Positions 52,482 to 60,708 of a DNA stretch of 64,000 nucleotides are shown one piece after another; the first letter of the stretch is position 1, and the number at the start of each line of letters is the position of its first letter. Position numbers and translations under genes: made by a program. Under the pieces are notes generated by a model. The model did not search any database. It had not been told where the DNA came from and saw only the letters and a list, made by a program, of their open reading frames with translations. Source of the DNA: an uncultured Opitutia bacterium (lineage in GTDB: Bacteria > Verrucomicrobiota > Verrucomicrobiia > Opitutales > Opitutaceae); NCBI GenBank assembly GCA_903862955.1, contig CAIPAH010000022.1:124001-188000 (forward strand). The letters run 5' to 3'.

Positions 52482-54521
52482 ATGAACCCCGCCGTCGACG
52501 CTCCCCGCGACCTCGGCATCCCCGTCAAGGGCGTGAGCTGGGCCCGGCTGCATCCCGGCAAAACCGCCGACGGCCGTGCTTCACTGCTGGCGTCGATGAG
52601 CCAGAACAACGGCGGGCTCTTCGTCATCGATATCGATTTGGAAACGGGCCGCTGCCGGCAATTCGCGGTGCATGATCCCGTCAACTCGACCTTCTCCGCC
52701 GCCTCGTTCCGCTCCCTGCTGAGCGGCATCCTCTACATCGTGTCGGGCTGGGACGGGCACCTGCATCGCTTCGACGCCAACCACCCCGACCGCGGTCTGG
52801 AGGATCTCGGGCGGATTTATCCCGCCGCCGGCGACATCGCCCCGATCGGGATCAACGAGGGACCCGACGGCGTTCTCTGGATTGGCACCTACCCTGGTGC
52901 GACGCTCACAAGCTACGACCCCGCCACGAGGAAGTTCACGTGTTTCGGAAAGAAGGACGACACCGACAATTATCTCTACCCGCTGGCCGGCGACGATGGC
53001 TCGCTCGCGGGCATCGTGAAATTCGGCCGGCCGCACCTGCTGCTCTTCGACCCCAAGACGGGCGAGCACCGCGAGGCCGGCCCGTCCGTCACCGACCCGA
53101 CCGACAAGGCGCAATTCCTGAAATTCTTCAAAGGCACCGACGGCCGGCTCTACCTCGACTCGCACGCGGGAAAATTCCGCGTGGACCAACTCAATCTCTC
53201 ACCGGTTGACGAGCTGCCAGCGCCGCTCCCGGGCATCCACGCCACCTACAAACACGCCTACCAGGCGCCCGCCGAGATGCCGGGCGGCTGGACTGCACAA
53301 TTCCTGGACGACGGCATCAACGGCGTCGGCGTGCCGCGCCACGTCCTGCTCACGAACCGCGACCCGCTCGTGCCCAGCCGCCAGCTGCACCTGGATTGGG
53401 TCGGCGGCGGTTCCAACCTCCACATCATCGACGTCGGCCCCGACGGCCACCTCTATGGCTCGAGTTATATGCCGAATCGACTGTGGCGCGCCAAAGTCGA
53501 TTCGCCCGCCGCAGGGCTGCCGAAGGAGGGCCTGCGCCCTGTTAACGCCAGTGAGCCACTTCCCCCGGACTCCGCCCACCTCGAAGACCTCGGCGAACAC
53601 ACCTTCGCCGGCGGCGAGGTCTACTCGATGGCCTGCCTCGACGGAAAACTCTACCTCGGTTCCTACCCCGAGGCGCGGTTGTCGGTGTTTGATCCCGTCA
53701 AACCGCTGCACTTCGGCACCGGCCCCAACGACAATCCCCGCGACCTCGGCCGCCTCGACCACATCGGCTTTCGCCCCAATGCGATGGTCGTCACCCCTGA
53801 TGGACGACTTTGGATGGGCGCCAGCCCCGACTATGGCCTCTACGGCGGCACGCTCGCGTGGTTCAACCCGCAGACCAGCGAGAAAAAATCCCACCGCACC
53901 GTCGTGCCCGAAACCACGCCCGACTCGATGCTGTGGCTGCCGGAGCTGAAGCAAATCCTCATCGGTCTCAGCATCGAGCCCGGCACCGGCATGCCCGTGA
54001 AACGCCTGCAGGGCGCATTCGCGCTCTGGGATCCCGCGAAGGACGTCCTCGCCTGGTCCGGCGATCTCGGACTCGACGACCTCGCCGACGTCACCTCCTT
54101 CGCGCCGGCCGGCCGCGGCCTCGTCTACGCGCTCATCGGCCGTGGCGACCACATCCTCACCGCCGGCGCGCCTGAAATCCGCCCGCGGCTCGCGCTGATC
54201 GACCCCGCCAAGCGCGCCGTCGTCGCGTCCGCGTGGTTGCCCGAGGATTACGGCCCGCTTTCCTGGCACGGATTGTTCTCGTTGCGCGTCGGTCCCGGCG
54301 GTGTGGTCTACGGCGCCACCGGCTATTGCGTCTTCCGCATCCGGCCCGGCACCTGCGACGTCGAGCGCGTCTGGCAGGGCGACGCGCCCCAGAAACGCCC
54401 CGGCACGGTGTGGCTCACGGCGTCCTCGCCCAACGTCATCGACGTCGTCGGCCCGATCGTCGGCCGCCAGTTTTACTTTGCCACCGGCTGGCGCCTGCGT
54501 GTGCTGAATCTTCCAGAATGA
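52482..54521 (+). CDS. Beta-propeller (YVTN/WD40-like) protein, cytoplasmic-type paralogue
   Basis: From the MNPAVDAPRD start the protein has 679 residues without signal peptide. It is built of blades recognisable by repeated signatures (DGVLWIGTYPGATLTSYDPA, DGRLWMGASPDYGLYGGTL, GGVVYGATGYCVFRI). The downstream gene encodes a homologue of the same length, about half identical by eye. Such propellers bind sugars or act as lyases or lactonases; no catalytic site is evident. The stop overlaps the next start (ATGA). Confidence 0.82.
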   Translation: MNPAVDAPRDLGIPVKGVSWARLHPGKTADGRASLLASMSQNNGGLFVIDIDLETGRCRQFAVHDPVNSTFSAASFRSLLSGILYIVSGWDGHLHRFDANHPDRGLEDLGRIYPAAGDIAPIGINEGPDGVLWIGTYPGATLTSYDPATRKFTCFGKKDDTDNYLYPLAGDDGSLAGIVKFGRPHLLLFDPKTGEHREAGPSVTDPTDKAQFLKFFKGTDGRLYLDSHAGKFRVDQLNLSPVDELPAPLPGIHATYKHAYQAPAEMPGGWTAQFLDDGINGVGVPRHVLLTNRDPLVPSRQLHLDWVGGGSNLHIIDVGPDGHLYGSSYMPNRLWRAKVDSPAAGLPKEGLRPVNASEPLPPDSAHLEDLGEHTFAGGEVYSMACLDGKLYLGSYPEARLSVFDPVKPLHFGTGPNDNPRDLGRLDHIGFRPNAMVVTPDGRLWMGASPDYGLYGGTLAWFNPQTSEKKSHRTVVPETTPDSMLWLPELKQILIGLSIEPGTGMPVKRLQGAFALWDPAKDVLAWSGDLGLDDLADVTSFAPAGRGLVYALIGRGDHILTAGAPEIRPRLALIDPAKRAVVASAWLPEDYGPLSWHGLFSLRVGPGGVVYGATGYCVFRIRPGTCDVERVWQGDAPQKRPGTVWLTASSPNVIDVVGPIVGRQFYFATGWRLRVLNLPE

Positions 54522-56533
54522 AACTGTCCGCCCTGCTCGCCGTCCTGCTGTCCATTGCTTCCCCCATGATCGCCTCCCCCGCCGCCCCTGCCGGAGAAAT
54601 CATCGTGCGCGACCTCGGCGTGCCGATCAAAGCCGTCAACTGGGTGCGACTGCACCCGGGCCGCGACCCCGACGGCCAGGCGTCCCTCCTCGCGTCGATG
54701 GGCCAGAACAACGGCGGCCTCTTCGTGATCGATATCGACCTCGCCACCGGCCACTGCCGCCAGTTCAACGCCCCGTCCGCGAAGATGCAGTATCCCACGG
54801 GCTTCTTCCGCAGCCCGCGCACCGGCGCGCTTTACGTCGGCGAGCACACCACCGGCCATCTCCTGCGCTACGATCCCGCCCACGCCGACCGCGGCCTCGA
54901 GGACCTCGGCGTGATCGACGGCGAGCACGCCACGTTCCCGACCGGCATCACCGAGTCGCCCGACGGCGCGATCTGGGTCGGCGCCTACCCCGACTGCACG
55001 CTCACGCGTTTCGACCCCGCCACGGGCAAGTTCACCCGCTTCGGGTCGATGGACGACACCGACAAATACCTCTACCCGATCTGTGGCACCGACGGCACCC
55101 TCGCCGCCCTGACCAAGGTCGTCCACCCGCACCTGATCGTCATCGATCCCAAGACCGGCGCCCACCAGACCCTCGGCCCCGTGGTCTCGCCCGAGGACAA
55201 AGCCCAGCACGTGCTGTTCTACAAGGGCCTCGACGGATTCCTCTATTACGAGACGCATGCCGGCAACTTCCGCGTCCGGGGCACGCAGCTCGAGCCCGCC
55301 GCTTACCTGCCGATGCCACTGCCGCCGTTCGCCTCGGCCGGCCACCTCACCGTGCCATTCCGCGACACGCTGCCCATGCCCGATGGCACGGTCGCGACGT
55401 GGGATGACGGCGACGAGGGCGGCGCGGGCACGTTCCGCCGCATTCGCCTGACCAGCACCAATCCCACGGTTGCGCCGCGCCTGATCAACCTCGACTGGCA
55501 CGGGGACGGCTCGAACCTCTTCGTCCTGCACCGCGGCCTCGACGGCAATCTCTATGGCTCGAGCTTCCTGCCCGAGCACATTTTCCGCTGCGCGCCGGAC
55601 GGCAGCGGCATGATCAACCTCGGCCGCTGCAGCCTCATGCTCGGCGAGGCCTACACCATCGGCAACTTCAGCGACGGCACGATGTGCTTCGGCTCGTATC
55701 CGCACTCCAACATTTCCCTCTACGATCCCAAGCGTCCGTGGCGCTTCGGCGCCGATTCCGACGGCAACCCGCGCGACATCGGCCGGCTCGACGACATCGG
55801 CATCCGCCCGGTGGGCATGGCCATCATCCCCGCGCTGACCAAAGCCGACGGCTCGCCGGTGCACGAGAAGATGTGGATTGGCAACATGCCGGACTACGGC
55901 ATCTGGGGCGGCACGCTCGCCTGGCTCGACCCCAAGAGCCTGGCGTCGGCCAGTCATCGCAACCTCGTCCCTGATTGCGCGCCCTTTTCGCTGCTCTTCC
56001 TGCCGGAATCGAAGCAGCTCCTTGTCGGCATGAGCGTCGAGGGCGGCACCGGCACCAAGCCCAAGGCCAAGCACGGCGCGTTCGTCATCTGGGATCCCAT
56101 CGAGGACAAGGCGGTCTACTCCGGCGACTTCGGGATCAAGAACCTGCCGGACGTCAGCGCCTTGGTCCCCGCCGACCATGGCCAGGTGTATGCCCTGCTC
56201 AGCTACACGCGCTGGACCGCCGAGCTGCTCGGCGCCGGCCCCGCCCGCATCGCGCTCGTCGATCCCACGACCCGCAAGGTCCTCGCCGAGTCAACGATCC
56301 CCGCAGAATTCGGCCGCGCCACCGAGCAGATCCAATTCACCCTCTTCCGCGGACCCGACGGCGTCTACGGCATCACCGAACAGACACTCTACCGCGTGAA
56401 GCCCGGCACCTGCGATTTGGAAGTTGTTTACCGCATGCCCGCTGGCGACCAGTTCGACATCCCCGGCCCGTGGATCGGCAAAACCTTCACCTTCGCCACC
56501 GGCTGGCACCTGCGTGCGCTGACGCTGCCGTGA
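54518..56533 (+). CDS. Beta-propeller protein with signal peptide, secreted paralogue
   Basis: The 671-residue homologue of the preceding protein has an added signal peptide (MKLSALLAVLLSIASPMIAS). Blades carry DGAIWVGAYPDCTLTRFDPA, DGNLYGSSFLPEHIF and MWIGNMPDYGIWGGTLAWLD. It should be periplasmic or secreted, in contrast to its partner. The four-base overlap means both are made from one transcript. Function unknown; a shared ligand in two compartments is one idea. Confidence 0.82.
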   Translation: MKLSALLAVLLSIASPMIASPAAPAGEIIVRDLGVPIKAVNWVRLHPGRDPDGQASLLASMGQNNGGLFVIDIDLATGHCRQFNAPSAKMQYPTGFFRSPRTGALYVGEHTTGHLLRYDPAHADRGLEDLGVIDGEHATFPTGITESPDGAIWVGAYPDCTLTRFDPATGKFTRFGSMDDTDKYLYPICGTDGTLAALTKVVHPHLIVIDPKTGAHQTLGPVVSPEDKAQHVLFYKGLDGFLYYETHAGNFRVRGTQLEPAAYLPMPLPPFASAGHLTVPFRDTLPMPDGTVATWDDGDEGGAGTFRRIRLTSTNPTVAPRLINLDWHGDGSNLFVLHRGLDGNLYGSSFLPEHIFRCAPDGSGMINLGRCSLMLGEAYTIGNFSDGTMCFGSYPHSNISLYDPKRPWRFGADSDGNPRDIGRLDDIGIRPVGMAIIPALTKADGSPVHEKMWIGNMPDYGIWGGTLAWLDPKSLASASHRNLVPDCAPFSLLFLPESKQLLVGMSVEGGTGTKPKAKHGAFVIWDPIEDKAVYSGDFGIKNLPDVSALVPADHGQVYALLSYTRWTAELLGAGPARIALVDPTTRKVLAESTIPAEFGRATEQIQFTLFRGPDGVYGITEQTLYRVKPGTCDLEVVYRMPAGDQFDIPGPWIGKTFTFATGWHLRALTLP

Positions 56534-56539
56534 GGCATT

Positions 56540-56639
56540 CTTGCCCGCAAATTACACGAATGACCGCGAATCTCAGCCACCCCACATTTGTGAACCCGCG
56601 TCGAACCATTCGCGTCAATTCGCGTCATTCGCGGGCAAG
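56540..56639. repeat. Loose palindrome, CGCGAAT-word type
   Basis: The left arm CTTGCCCGCAAATTACACGA and the right arm (reverse complement CTTGCCCGCGAATGACGCGA) enclose about 35 bases. It separates the propeller and desaturase genes. Confidence 0.82.
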
Positions 56640-56706
56640 GATCGGGATTCCAATTTTGTGTGTTTGGTGTTTTTCGTGGTGAACAGAGCCTGAGTTTTTC
56701 CCTCCC

Positions 56707-57798
56707 ATGACTGAGCAGATCAAAATCAACTGGTATCGCTGTAAAATCGACAAGGCTGTCATGAGCCAGCTCATGAAGAAGAGCGACGCGCGCGGCTTCC
56801 TGCAGGCCATCCCGCCGCTCCTGATCTTCGCCGTCACCGGCACGCTGTCGTGGTATGCCTATCGCAACCTCCACGCCGACAACTGGCCCTGGGCGCTGCC
56901 GCTGCTGCTGCTCGCGCTCTTCGCCCACGGCACCAACGCCAGCTTCTTCGGCGGCATCGCGTGCCACGAGCTCTGCCACAAGACGCCCTTCGCCACCCAG
57001 TTCTGGAACAGCTTCTTCCTGAAAATCTACTCGTTCCTCGGCTGGTTCGACCCCATCGGCTACCGCGCCAGCCACATCCGCCACCACCAGGCCACCACGC
57101 ACAAGGACTACGATGGCGAGGTCGTTCTCCCAACCTGCATGGATTGGTCCGGCTTCAAATTTTTCCTCAATATCTTCACCTTCAGCCCCACCGGGCTGCT
57201 CAAGCAGCTCCGCTGGTGGGTCGCCGCGGCGCGCGGTGACTTCAGCCAGGACGGCTTCTTCAAATCCAAGTGGCTCAACCAGGTCGTGCCGCCCGACAGC
57301 GAGCAGCGCCGGGAAACGATCACGTGGGCGCGCATCGTTCTCCTCGGCCACCTGGCGCTCGCGGCCGCCTTCATACTCACCGGCCACTGGTTCCTCATCA
57401 TCGTCGTCAACCTCGGCACGTTCTACTGCTGCTGGTTCGTCGTCGTCTGCGGCGCCGCGCAGCACGTCGGCCTGGCGTCTGACACCCCGGACTTCCGCCT
57501 CTGCTGCCGGACCTACACCTGCAGCTGGTTCCCGGCGCTCCTCTACTGGAACATGCAATACCACGTGGAGCACCACATGTATCCCGCGGTGCCGTTCTAC
57601 AATCTGCCGAAGCTCCGCGCCGCGCTGATCCACGACCTCCCGCCTGCACCGCACGGCCTCTGGGCCACATGGCAGGAACTGATCCCCATTATGCGCAAGC
57701 AGCAGCAGGATCCGACTTGGTTTTACGTCCCGTCACTCCCGAAAAACGACGGCGAACGCGCCACCGCCGACACGGTTCTCAGCGAGGCTTCGCAGTAG
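56707..57798 (+). CDS. Membrane fatty-acid-desaturase family protein, stand-alone relative of the oxygenase fusion
   Basis: The 363-residue protein has the three His boxes HELCHKTPF, HIRHHQATTH and HVEHHMYP and four or more transmembrane helices. Its end (LLYWNMQYHVEHHMYPAVPF followed by YNLPKLRAAL) parallels the desaturase part of the 9999-12287 fusion (LYWNMNYHVEHHMFPLVPY...LPRLHAAV) closely, so both belong to one hydroxylase/demethylase-like branch rather than to lipid desaturases. No ferredoxin or reductase is adjacent. It may borrow the reductase of the fusion. Confidence 0.88.
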   Translation: MTEQIKINWYRCKIDKAVMSQLMKKSDARGFLQAIPPLLIFAVTGTLSWYAYRNLHADNWPWALPLLLLALFAHGTNASFFGGIACHELCHKTPFATQFWNSFFLKIYSFLGWFDPIGYRASHIRHHQATTHKDYDGEVVLPTCMDWSGFKFFLNIFTFSPTGLLKQLRWWVAAARGDFSQDGFFKSKWLNQVVPPDSEQRRETITWARIVLLGHLALAAAFILTGHWFLIIVVNLGTFYCCWFVVVCGAAQHVGLASDTPDFRLCCRTYTCSWFPALLYWNMQYHVEHHMYPAVPFYNLPKLRAALIHDLPPAPHGLWATWQELIPIMRKQQQDPTWFYVPSLPKNDGERATADTVLSEASQ

Positions 57799-57806
57799 CT
57801 TCGAAG

Positions 57807-57896
57807 GTCTCGCGACGCCCGCAACGGACGCGACGACCGGTCTTCCAGGTTATCCAGTGTTTCGTGCGTCGCGACCTTCGCGAGCGTCGCGAGACC
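57807..57896. repeat. Loose palindrome, GTCGCGA-word type
   Basis: GGTCTCGCGACGCCCGCAAC faces a right arm with reverse complement GGTCTCGCGACGCTCGCGAA. It lies between the convergent desaturase and isochorismatase-like genes. Confidence 0.82.
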
Positions 57897-57909
57897 AACC
57901 ATTAGCCTA

Positions 57910-58728
57910 TCACTCCTTCGGCAGCGCTTTCACCATCTTCGTGAAGTCGTCCACGCCGAACACGAAGCCAAAGTTGAGCGCCACACGCCAGAGCGCCTGC
58001 TGCTTCTCCCGCTCCGTGCGCGCCGTCTCGGCGTTTTCCACCGCGGTCACCGCCTCGCGGATCGTCGAGCACATGATACCGTAACGGCCCATGTCCACCA
58101 TGCCGCCCGGCGACATCAGCAGGCACCAGTTGATGGCGAAGCCAATGTAGACGAGATGGTTGATCCCGTGCGCGTGGCACACCGCCGCCAGCTGGTGGCC
58201 GTCCTCCGCGATCAACTCGTCGCCCACGGGCCGCGCCTCGGGGGCAAAGTCCAAAAATTTCCAGCCCGCATCGACGTCCGGCCAGTTGCGCTCACCCACG
58301 AAGACCTTCGCGCGGCGGAACTTGTCCTGCGCCTCGTAGGTGGCGTCCTTCGCCACCTGCGGATACGCGGGAGACGCACCCGCCAGCTTCAGCGTGTTTT
58401 TGTAACCGGGCAGGTGCGAATAGTAGTCACGCCCGCCCACGACGTGAAATAGCCGCATCGGCGACGCCCGCACGGCGCTCAGCAAAGGCGGGAACACCTC
58501 GGCGAGGATCTTCAGCGCGCGCGGATGATATTCCACGCAGCGCCGCCAGCCCGGCCATTGCTCCATCGTGCCCGCCTCCCAGGCATGCATCATCACGACC
58601 GCGGTGTGCTCCGGCGCGAGTTCGATGTCGCCCGTCTTCCATCCGCCGTAGCTCTCCGCCGGCACGTCACGCGCGTAGTCGGCGTCGAACTGCTGGTAAT
58701 ACAGGGCGGGAAGTTTGACCGGGTTCAT
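57910..58728 (-). CDS. Isochorismatase/cysteine-hydrolase-like protein with altered first catalytic block
   Basis: The MNPVKLPALYY start gives 272 residues. The C-terminal block HGINHLVYIGFAINWCLL has the family's nucleophile Cys and surrounding pattern. The usual opening VxDxQ with its catalytic Asp reads VVMMHAWEAG here, so Asp is replaced by His. It might be an amidase-like enzyme with changed chemistry or an inactive relative. It lies upstream of nothing obvious; a palindrome separates it from the symporter gene. Confidence 0.72.
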   Translation of the reverse strand: MNPVKLPALYYQQFDADYARDVPAESYGGWKTGDIELAPEHTAVVMMHAWEAGTMEQWPGWRRCVEYHPRALKILAEVFPPLLSAVRASPMRLFHVVGGRDYYSHLPGYKNTLKLAGASPAYPQVAKDATYEAQDKFRRAKVFVGERNWPDVDAGWKFLDFAPEARPVGDELIAEDGHQLAAVCHAHGINHLVYIGFAINWCLLMSPGGMVDMGRYGIMCSTIREAVTAVENAETARTEREKQQALWRVALNFGFVFGVDDFTKMVKALPKE

Positions 58729-58797
58729 GGCGGGAGACGCGGGAAGAAGTTGGCCGATTTTCCCCACAGGGCAAACACCATACGAACGCCGGAGATT

Positions 58798-58876
58798 GCC
58801 CACGGATCACACGGAAGACACGGAAACGGACGCCAGCCGCTTCCTGCAGCTTTCATCCATGTATTCCGTGGGCCAA
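58798..58876. repeat. Loose palindrome, CACGGA-word type
   Basis: GCCCACGGATCACACGGAAG faces a right arm with reverse complement GGCCCACGGAATACATGGAT. It lies between the symporter stop and the isochorismatase-like start. Confidence 0.78.
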
Positions 58877-58889
58877 ATTCGTTCTGCCC

Positions 58890-60653
58890 TCACGCCGCGG
58901 GCGCGCGGGTCGCCACGCGACGCAGCAGCAGGCCCAGGCCCAACAGCATCACGCCGGCCACGACGTTGATGGATCCTGGCGCCGTCGGCAGTGACGGGAT
59001 GAACCAGCAGAAGAGGAGCACCGTGCCGAGCAGCAGGCTGACCGACCCGATCACGCCGTAAACCGCGAGGCTGCCCACCGCCGTCTGTTGATCCACGATT
59101 ACCGGCACCTGCAGGTCCGCATCGAGCTTGATCGCCCCGGCACTCCGCGGGTCCTCCGCCCGATACCAGAAGGCCGAGCCAAAAAACACCACCGTCGCCA
59201 CGCCCGTCTCGACGAGAATGTTGCGCGCGTAGGCCTGATCTTCCCACACGTGGAACACCATCAGCAACGCCACCACGATCAGCGCCGACGAGCACGCCGC
59301 GATGCCCGACCACCACGGCGTCTTGCGATACATCATCCCCAGTGCCACTGGGATGCCGAACGTCGTGGTCAGCGAATAATAGTGCAGCGCGAACTTGAAC
59401 GCCCCGCCGAAGCGCGGGATGTAGAATGCCACCGCCATGCCGCACAGGCCCATCACGACCATCGTGACGTGCGCCGCGCGCATCTGCCGCTTGTCCGACG
59501 GCGTCGTGCCCGAACGCCAGCGCGTGAACGGCACGTAGAGGTCGTGCGTCACCGTCGCCGCCAGCCAGTTGAATGTGTCGTTCGCCTGCCCGAGCGCGGC
59601 GGACAAAATCGCCGACACCACGAAGCCGAGCATGCCATGTGGCAGGAGCAGCAGCGCGAGGCTGACGAACGACGCCTCCTCCGGCGCCGCGAAACCGGGC
59701 CAGATCGCCTTGATGTCCGGGAAAATCACCCGCGCTGCCATCACCGGCAGGATCCACAGCAGCGGGCCGATCAGCGACAGGAACGCGCACAGCAGCGCCA
59801 TCTTCTTCGCGCCCCGCTCGTCCGCCACGCTGTGGTAGCGCTGCACCAGCGCCCACGCCACGTTGTAGCCCAACATCGAGCTGATCATGAACGAGAGGAT
59901 GAACCACGGATTCGCCGTGTCGCCCAGCAGCGTGAAATAGCCCGGCGGCGCGTCGTGCCACAGCCGCGCGACGCCCGCGAAAAAGCCGCTGCCGTGCCCG
60001 AGATACATGAACGACAGCGGGAAGATGATGAACGACATCACCGCCAGGATCACGCACTGCACCGCGTCGGACAGCACCGCCGCCCACAGCCCGCCCACCG
60101 CCGTGTAGAACACCATCACCACGCCCACCACGATCACCGCCAGCTGGAAGCCCGTCAGCGTGAAGCCCAGCAGCGCCACGTGCCGGTCGGCGAAACCCAG
60201 TACCGACGACACGAACAGGCAAAGGATGTAGAGGCCCTGCCCGATGCCCACGATCGACGGGATGATCGCCGTGACCGAGTAGAAATACGTCGTGGAGGGC
60301 GAGTAACGCTTGGTGAGGAACTCCAGCGGCGACTCGATCCGCGCGCGCCGCCATTTCTTCGCGAAATAGAAATAACCGACGAGGTAGGCCCAGAAGGCCG
60401 ACGTGAACATGATCACGGCGCCGACGCCGTTTTTGTAGGTGAACCCCGCCGCGGCCACGAACATGAAGGCGGAAAAGCCCGCCACCCAGTTCGACATGCC
60501 CGCGAGGAACCACGGGATCTTGCCGCCCCCGCGGAAATAGTCGCCGGTGTTCTTGTTCTTGCGCGCGGAGTAAACGCCAACCCAGACGACAATGGCGAAA
60601 TAGAGCCCGATGAGCGCGTAGTCGAAGGCGTTGGCGGTGTTGAAGGGCGGCAT
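58890..60653 (-). CDS. Sodium:solute symporter (SSS family)
   Basis: The 587-residue integral membrane protein has about 13-14 helices and the SSS signature around GGKIPWFLAGMSNWVAGFSA, together with ESPLEFLTKRYS and VVMVFYTAVGGLWAAVLSD. It uses the sodium gradient to import sugars, sialic acids, cyclitols or amino acids; the ligand is unknown. It lies 55 bases after the heparinase-like gene, on the same strand, so it probably takes up the products of that enzyme. Confidence 0.93.
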   Translation of the reverse strand: MPPFNTANAFDYALIGLYFAIVVWVGVYSARKNKNTGDYFRGGGKIPWFLAGMSNWVAGFSAFMFVAAAGFTYKNGVGAVIMFTSAFWAYLVGYFYFAKKWRRARIESPLEFLTKRYSPSTTYFYSVTAIIPSIVGIGQGLYILCLFVSSVLGFADRHVALLGFTLTGFQLAVIVVGVVMVFYTAVGGLWAAVLSDAVQCVILAVMSFIIFPLSFMYLGHGSGFFAGVARLWHDAPPGYFTLLGDTANPWFILSFMISSMLGYNVAWALVQRYHSVADERGAKKMALLCAFLSLIGPLLWILPVMAARVIFPDIKAIWPGFAAPEEASFVSLALLLLPHGMLGFVVSAILSAALGQANDTFNWLAATVTHDLYVPFTRWRSGTTPSDKRQMRAAHVTMVVMGLCGMAVAFYIPRFGGAFKFALHYYSLTTTFGIPVALGMMYRKTPWWSGIAACSSALIVVALLMVFHVWEDQAYARNILVETGVATVVFFGSAFWYRAEDPRSAGAIKLDADLQVPVIVDQQTAVGSLAVYGVIGSVSLLLGTVLLFCWFIPSLPTAPGSINVVAGVMLLGLGLLLRRVATRAPAA

Positions 60654-60708
60654 GAAAGAGGAAAGGCGACGAAGGAGGTTCGCCGCGTCGAAGTCGAGCC
60701 CTGGCAGA

